Shown: piece after piece, positions 21,301 to 30,300 of the stretch | Numbering within the stretch: position 1 is the first letter of the stretch | How the letters are laid out: the number at the start of each line of letters is the position of its first letter | Assembly: GCA_035048485.1 (NCBI GenBank) | Contig: CM068592.1 | Coordinates: 31,866,001-31,930,000, forward strand | Direction of reading: 5' to 3' | Origin: Pteria penguin | Taxonomy: Eukaryota; Mollusca; Bivalvia; Pterioida; Pteriidae | Length of the DNA: 64,000 nucleotides | The notes under the pieces: generated by a model | What the model saw: the letters and a program-made list of their open reading frames with translations, nothing else | What the model was told of the DNA's origin: nothing | The model's database searches: none | Program-made: the position numbers and the translations under genes

Positions 21301-24300
21301 AATTGAAGTTCAGATGGATAAATGTCAGATATATAGTTTTCAAACCCAGTGTTATCGATAACTAAAATATCATCAAGATATCTAGAAGTGTCATTGAACT
21401 TATCAATAAGGTCGAAACGTTTAGAAGTTAAAATAGAATACATAAAGTCTCTCTCATAACAGTATAAAATAAATCTGCTATAAGTGGACCGCAGTTAGTG
21501 CCCATAGGAATCCCAGTAATCTGTTGATAAGTCTTGCCATTAAACTGTGCATAAATATCATCCATTAAAAATGTGATGGCATTACACAACTCAGTACAAA
21601 TCCAATATTTATAATTATATTTGTTACAGAAAAATCCAGATGTAAGTGAAGTACAGGGGTATGATTTAGACTCTCTGTTGAAACAACAAAATCGTGTACA
21701 ATGTCTTAACTTGTGAAATGAAGACACAATATGCGGGAGAGGAAGTATATTGCTACTCAGGAAATGGAAATTGGTAATAATGAAATTATTGTCGCCTTTG
21801 TGAGACAGGTAGCGAATGAACCATCATCACTAATTGACAGGAGCATATTGAGGTAGCAAAAGATGCGCTCTCAGTTGTATCTTTTACTTCGAGGTGCTTT
21901 GGATGTGTGATGTTGAGATGATTTTTGAATACAGGGTTGTTAATTGACAGAGGATCATTGATGTATCTGTATGTAAAGTTGATCTGAGATGCTAATTGTT
22001 TATTGCCTCTGAAGAGCAAAGGCTATATGAATTCTGATTTGTATGAGTACAGCAGAATGTCGGCCAGAAGTGGCGAGCAAATTTGTACCCATTGGAATGC
22101 GAACAATCTGCTGGAACACTTTCCTAACAGAAATCATAAAAATATTACCCATAAGAATTAGAATAATTGGATGATATCTGATGGAATAAGAATATTCATT
22201 TATAAAACATGCATGATATCTGATGGAATCAGACTGTTCATTTACAAAATATGTATCGTTGTGGCCTAAAATGAGATACATATACCAGCGAGTTTAGTCT
22301 TTGGTAAACAAGACGTTTTGAGTAATTGATGTTATTCTGTTCTTCAGTTTTTGATGAGGAATGGTAGTATAATGAGTTGAAAACACAAAAGAATTGAGGA
22401 AGTGACATTATTAAAATAGGAGATGCGCTCTGGAAGTTCCTTGAAATTCTTTAGGATCCACGTGTGATTGATTCCGCTTCTCGAGTAAGCAGTAGAGCAA
22501 TATTTTAGAAAACCGTGTTAGATTTCTGTTAGAGTTTTCTCCAGTCATATGGCAAGAGGCTTGGTGGAACACTTGGAAGATCAAGCTATATATCGATACT
22601 TATATGGAGTTTTATGCATTTTTGGAATCCAAGGTAGTTATGTTAGCTCGAGATCAGATTCATTTATAGTAATGCCAAATGAACCGAGAACTGACTTGTG
22701 GTTAGTCCGTCCCTCTGGAGGTGACAAATTTGTCATTGTGTAAGCAGGGTTACCAGATGTTGAATGACAACCTAGCTCTACTATAACTTAAAATGATACG
22801 TGTAAGTGTCACCTGCACTGTCAGCAGGAGCAATGATGAAATTTTCGCGAAGTCGAAAAAGGTCGCACTTCGTCCCACGACGCTTGAGTCACAAAATATA
22901 GACTTTTCTTTGGCAACCTATTGTTTGGCTTCAACTATTCAGAAAGAGTTGGACATCTGCCTTTCTCATAGCCCCACCTCGAAAAGTGGAAAACAGTGAT
23001 GTCACGCTATACTTCGGACCCGGTATCACCGGCTGCTTATCGTGTGTATTGTTCACTAAAATGATATTCAAGTTATTCAAGTTAAAATTATGCCGTTATA
23101 CGCAAGCGTCACCACAAAATAGTTTTACATACCTTTATAAAATCTCCAGTCTCATTCATAAGAGCAATGTGATCTGAAATCTGAGAATGTCCAAACCGGA
23201 AACTTGCTGTGGAGAATGCATTACGGATTCCTGCATTTACGTTAGGGCAGTAGACATAGTTTCGGTCTCCTGGATAAATGTAAAGTCTGTGACGCGCCAT
23301 GTAATCCCCGTTGAGGACTGTGGGCAGATACTCTCTATACGTAAATTGCTGCATGTAGGCTGCCATGATTTTACGAACTTCTTGGTACAGGCGTTCATCG
23401 TCCCAGTAAGGATTGATACCGGCTAGTTTTTTCACTAAGCGATTGTGTTCACGAATGAAGGTGATATGTAGAGCAGATAAATTGGGTACCACATTTACAC
23501 GACCGTCGCCTACGGTATAAAATGAACTTTAGATCTATAAGGTTATAGAAAAACTGCATCAAAGTCGCTAAGGCTTATTTAATATAATATTTTGTTTCTT
23601 AGAAAAATAACAGATATATGTAAGTTAACTTAAATTTACCAACAATAGATGAACAGAATCGCCATAAAATGTTTGAACTTGATTACTCCACAGGTCAGTC
23701 TGTAATGGAGGTCACTGGCATTGGAATAAATCGATTGATTGATTGAAGATTGTTTTATGTCAATCCATGATTATTTCACGTATATGGTGATGGCATCTGC
23801 ATTGCATACACATTTGGACCTTTGCAATGAACCCACCCGAAGCAGTGAAGGATCTTTTACGTGCCACGTTTACCGTGACCTCGGTTTTTACTGTTTCATC
23901 CGAAAACAGAACACTGCTGCGCCCAGGGCGGGATTGGAACCCGAGACCCCTCGATTACGAGCCGAGCATCTTATCCACTAGATCTCACCGGCTTTGGAAT
24001 ATACCGAAGCCTGACAAAAAATATAGAGCTTTTCTTGAATTTGTATTCCCCTGAAATCTTTCAGTAATACTGGGCTATGCAGTAAAAAAGATTTACATTG
24101 TTCACAGTGAAAATTTAAAAAGTTTCCTTACCTTGCAAAAGAACGTTACATTCAAGTAATTTACTATATGTATGACACCATAAACAAATACGTACTTTGT
24201 CGGATTTCATCGGTATCACAATATATGTACATTGAAGTAAGGTAAATTCTTAATATTGACATTCAGTGTTCTACATATGTATTGTACTGCCAGCTGAAGA

Positions 24301-27300
24301 GTATTTTGCAGGATGACGTCAGAAGCGCATTAGGAACCCTCGTTCTTGACTTATACATGCAAAGGCAAGGGACGCGGCAATTTCGAACGGTCATGCACAC
24401 TGTAGTCTTGTATCTTGGATTTCGAAATTTCTAGATTTAGATAAAGCAGTGTAACTTTATATATACCTACCCGCACGCATGCAGTATGTCCCAGTATGAG
24501 GGTTCTTGATTCTACACTTGGTGTCCAGCCATTTAGGAGGCATATCTCCTTCAAGAACTTTCAGGCGACCTAAATTCAATCATACAAATTTTAAAGTTAC
24601 AAATTAATATTTTATAATTGATTCTTGTATTAACAATTTTTCTGTCATATAATCTACTTTTTTATTTCACTATTTACAATCAATTATCATTTTTTGTATC
24701 ATTTGAATTAATGTTTTTGTCGCTTACTTAATTTGAAGTTTTCATAACACTAATTTTCGTGTTGTAAGCTTTCTTTTTATACTATAAGCCTTCTTATACT
24801 ATTTACTGGCTCATATTTTAAAACTATAACTATTTTTAACTTTGGAAATGGGGAATGTTGACCCTGCAACTTTTCATTTAAAGATTATAGTAATACGAAA
24901 CTAAATATTATGTCACAATCTTTTACACCCGAGTTCTAATGGACGAGTCTTTTCTTCAAGGCTCCTGAGTAACCTACTGCTATTGTCAGATCAGGACTGT
25001 TAAGATCAAGTGTGTAATATAATTTTATTCCTTTAGAATGTCTTCCTTTCAATACGACATTGTTTTGAGTAAAAAACTGAGTAAAGCACCTCCAGCCATT
25101 TCCCGGAGAGCCATTGCTTCCTTGTCAGTGGAACCATACACATTAGACGCATCAACATAAGCAGTAACTGAGTTGATCTGCTCCCGTGGTCCTGCAACAA
25201 ATCCGGGAACTTCACTTTTATTATGTATTCAAAGTTGTCAAAGTAAGAATGTCTTTTTCTAGTTTTCAAATTCAAATACCCTCATTGAAAATGGTCAAAA
25301 TGTAAAAGGGAAAGGGAAAGACTTAGATGTAGGGCAAAATCACCAATAGGATGTACAGTAAAACTTGGTAATAAGTACTGCAATACGTGCAATGATATTA
25401 CATAAATATGAATGTACGACAGATTTGATAACGACCCAGTACGGTCAATTGATTTTTCCATTCAATTCGACAAATTTTCCGCGAAATGGATGGCTCAATT
25501 GAATATAAACAGTACTCATTTGGTGCGGTTAATCGTTTTACGACTTCTAAATAAACAACAGCACTATACAATGTTCAGAAAAGGTGATTTTATTTGGTTG
25601 ATAACATTATTGCGATATTTGTCTTGTACTATATCAGCATGGTTTAAGTATACCTGCGCCATTGCTGTGGGCAGCTACGAATCTTAAAGCTAACCGATGC
25701 ACCATTCCAAATTTCTCTTATATCATGAAATGAATTGACAAAAATGTTTTATTGAGGTCATTTTACGTTGGACTTTTATTAAGGTCACAGGCATTATTAT
25801 AGTGAACGTTGCTTTCTTGGTGGGAAAAAGTATCGGTATATGAGGAAAAATAAATTCGACATGTCTTCTGATCTTTAGAATACATAGATCAGTTTTATGC
25901 GTAACAGGCCTATTTTTTGCCGGAAGCTGGTTCCGAGTTTCCGTTCTTTACTTCAAGTTATATTCCATTTATCAGTGTATCGATTTTCGAATTCGTAATT
26001 CAAAGGAGGGCGAAACGTTTATTTAACCATGCTGTACTCATTGGGACATATGTTGGATTTTAACAAGTGATTAAGCTAATCGATGGCTAAACTTCACTCT
26101 AATTCTTGTCGAAATGAAATGCACATGAAATATAGAGATACAGACGAAATATAGTCCTTCCATGAATATATCTTAGAAGTAATCAGAGACTATAAACATA
26201 CCTGGGACGCAGTTTTGATAAACACTTGCGGCTGATCGTACCAGGTTCATGCACGTCTGGTTCTTGAAATACGGATCGTCATTCGGGATGTCGATTTCGA
26301 AGCATTCGGGCCTGGTTTCGCTAATAATATGTACAAGGGCATTGAATTTAATCTGTCCTTGTGTATGAAATTCTATGTCATGTCCTTCACAAATTTTCAA
26401 TTTATATTGTTAAAAGTTTGGAAACCAACAAATATGACTATGACATAATATAATATTGAGTTTGTCTTATGCGGGATCAGTGATGATTTTGCCACTCAAA
26501 ATTGGAGTCCTGCAGCTACGATGAGTTGTGTAATTTTCAAAAGTTAATACAAACTCAGCAAACAAATAAAGTTTATTCAAACACATCAAAACAATGGCAG
26601 TGATCGTATAGCTGATAATGGTGTGGTCTAGTCAACGCACAAAGGAGGAGAACCGAGAAAGCTTTAACGTGCCTTAGTACTTTCACGTCGATTATTAGTA
26701 AAACTACTTTTACCTTAGGTATTTATACACAATGTACGAATCGCTGCAATCTCCATACCTAATTAAGGCAGGGATCACTCTCTGTTGTCGTCATATTGTT
26801 TTCTGCTGACCCTTGCATACTTTCACAATGACCCTTCTTAATCCAATCACTTAGTACTAATCAGTTTCTTCTTTGTGTTTCATTAATGTTTCAGATACAT
26901 TATATTTACATAAGTTGTTTACTACGTTTATGCAAGAAATATTTAATAACTGTCCAATGTTCATTAGGAGTGACCTGCTGAGTAATAATGTATTGTCTAG
27001 TAAGATATCAAATATTCAATACTTTGAACAATTCAAATAAAAGAAAATTTAAATTTATTTTGAAAGTCTATCACTCCTTTTAAATAAGATATTGTCTATC
27101 ATTAAGGTTGGTATAACACGCTCTACGTTGAAGGCTTCTATGTTACTCAGAGACGATGGACAATTTTCAAGTTTTTAACTGGATAATTCTAACATGTATC
27201 GCAATTTTATATTGTGCTGACGTCATCTGAGGTAAGTAAAGTCTAACAAATTCGATTATGACATTATAGATAGAACAATAGAAAATCGTCTGAATGTCAC

Positions 27301-30300
27301 AGTCATTTACGAATTGTGGAAGGGTGAAATGGACTTTTCAACTCTATATATAACCATTTATCATTAAAAACTGAAGAACATAGAATTAAAAAAAATCTCT
27401 TTAACAAAACGGAGTTCGCAGGTATAAGTATCTCGTTTTAGGCCACAACAACACATATTTTGAAAAGGGTAAAGAAAAAGTCTGATTCCAGAAGCGGGTA
27501 TACAAAGATTATGCAAATGTTGTAAATTTCTTATAGATAAAATTTGTGTGATTTTGTTGGGAAAGTGTTGATTATTGGCATTTCTATGGGTACAACTTAC
27601 TCGCCATTTTTTGTAAAACTATTACAAAGCAGAATTTATACAAACTCTGCTCTACAGTGGCGATAAACAATTAGCAGATCGGTTCAACTTTACATACAGA
27701 TACATCGATGATGTTTTGTCGATTAACAACCCTGTGGTTAAAGATCACCTCAACACCATATATCCAAAGGAACTCGAGATAAAAAAAATTACAACTGAAA
27801 GCGCATCTTCTGCTTCATACCTCGATACACTCCTATCAATTACTGACGATGGTTCATTAGAGTAACCCCTCTCTATGACAAACGTCACCATTTCAATTTC
27901 ATTAATACCATCTTCCTTTACCTGAGTAACAACATACCTTCCTCTCCGGCATATGGCGTGTTCATTTCACAACTTATATAGGCATGTTCTTAATATGAAT
28001 ATTTAATTCTGAGGGCTAAGAAACTACCGTTACTGAGGAAGTTCTATGGTCGCTATAAGGATCTGGTGCAGTTTGAGATCTCCCTTTCAGGAATGTTAAC
28101 CGATATTTTGGGGATCTGACAATACAAACTAACCATCTTAACTCTTTAATTATACTTGATTTGGTATACTATGTATATATACATACATACGACGCCAGTT
28201 TTTCCTAACATGAATAGGACTCTTTGACTTTGTGTCCTTGTCTCCTTCATGTGCTCTTATTTGTATAGTTATGTAGTTACTTCCTCGACTTCAAAAGTTG
28301 TTGCAGGACATTTGCGATGGGTGTTGCATGCAACCATGGGACGCTTATTCCTCCTGGGCACCTGGTCTCACCTCGATTTAATTGGGATTCGCATTTGTCT
28401 GAATATGATTCTATTTAAGAGAGTGTCCTTTTATTCCATGGACTACGAGATATAGTAAACCCTTCCCTACTTCTTCGTTGTTTACTAATATTTGACAATC
28501 TACTTTTTGTTGTAATTGACACTTCTGCAGTTCGTAAAACAACGTGACATTCAGTGTACTTATATTTATTTTATTTATGACGTCACTTCATGTATCAGAT
28601 CCTCAGATGACGTCATCATAAAATAGAATTACTGGTTTGCGTTTTGCGAAAGGGTGAATTTTGATTAAGGCATTTTAAGTAATTGTACTATAACTTAACA
28701 GTAGCACGTCTCGATTTCTAGCTGTCAAACTGGATGCATCTATTCTAAAAGTCATAGAGATATTGAAGGAAACCGCCATTCCCGGAAATCAACATGTCAG
28801 AGCAGTGTCAACTTCAGTAGGTAGAAAGAGTCATACGAATGGTGAAGCAAACTGCCGTGCCCGGACCACAGCAATTTCATTCAGTAGAATGTCCGACTTA
28901 TTTACTTGAATCTGCTTCAAATTTAACTCATATGTACTGATCCCAATTAAGTACACAAATTGAACGATGTAAAGAGAATATTATTAAACTCAATTTTGAA
29001 TAATTACCTGCCAGATGGACAACAGTGTATCGATGAACCATTCTCACCTACAAAATAAACACATTTATTCAGCTATAGAAAACAGAAATTACTATATATA
29101 GATATTGTTACACTTTAAGCAATAGACAAGAAGTTCCAAGTTTTAACTATAGAATTATTGTATTATTTGTTAAGTGGTCACTATACCAAGGTTTGTGACT
29201 TTTATCGCGGGACCTTACTATAAATTTTTCAAACACATATCCGCCTGAAAGAAGCATTTATACTCATGTTGATGCCATTCAAGAACAATAAAGTACATAC
29301 ATGTTCATGTAAATGTCTCATATGATAATTGTATTCATTTTGCCATAATACCTTGAGTTGCCGGTGTTTTAGTGATGTCATGATCCACAAACTGACCCCA
29401 AGCCATGACCATCACAGTGTGTTTGGAGTGGTGTTGAGATTGACCATGATTCCGAAATAATATGTTGCTGACGAAGCGAGCACTCGGTAGATTACCACTA
29501 TTTGCTGACTTTTGCCGAGGACTTTCCACTTCTGATGGTAACATAACAATACATTATAAACAGGTGGCAGTATCACATTAACATTCTAAAGCCCCAACTC
29601 AAGTTTATAGGAATAAAATCAGTATAGACAGTGGTGAATCTAGGATTTCGAAAAAGGGGGAGGGTCATGAGAATATCCAGTATTAGCTAAAATACTCAGC
29701 CATTTTGGGAGCAAACTATGGAGTTTAACTTGTACTATTTCTCATTTCAATGTAATTAAAATTCGATAATAAGTATTTGTTCAAGATTTGAGTGTTTTCA
29801 GTCTTATCGATCTTTTCGTGCATCTATGACTTGTAAATTGTTGAGAAAAAAGGGGCAGCCCCTCCCACCAATTCTGACACTGATATTATAAGCTATAAAT
29901 ATATTGAATCCTGTGTTTACAGTCAACTCTATCAAAAGAAATGCGGAGTATTTTGTGAAAATGAACGACGTTTTGCAGATACACTGTTGATCTTCTTCTC
30001 TACCATGACCAGGGATAGAATCAAGGGACATGATAAAATATAATACGATGCCTGTATAAAGTAAACAGTGAAACATATGGCTGATTATCACAGGTCATGG
30101 ACATTGGAACAATCGATAAATAAAAATTCTCGCAATTTCAACTCACTATCAGGGGTCATGTTATCATCCAAAAAGGAGAACAAATATTTTTTGTTGACTA
30201 GCATTGCCAGCAATGTATTCTAAGACTATATGTGACTATAAAACCAGTATAATAGAATACTTGCCGTCGTCATAGGTTGGTGGTGAGAATCTCAGTTGAG

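Noticed and set aside
23739..24054. + strand frames of 75-80 codons
   Set aside because: They run antisense through the SINE at 23729-23993.
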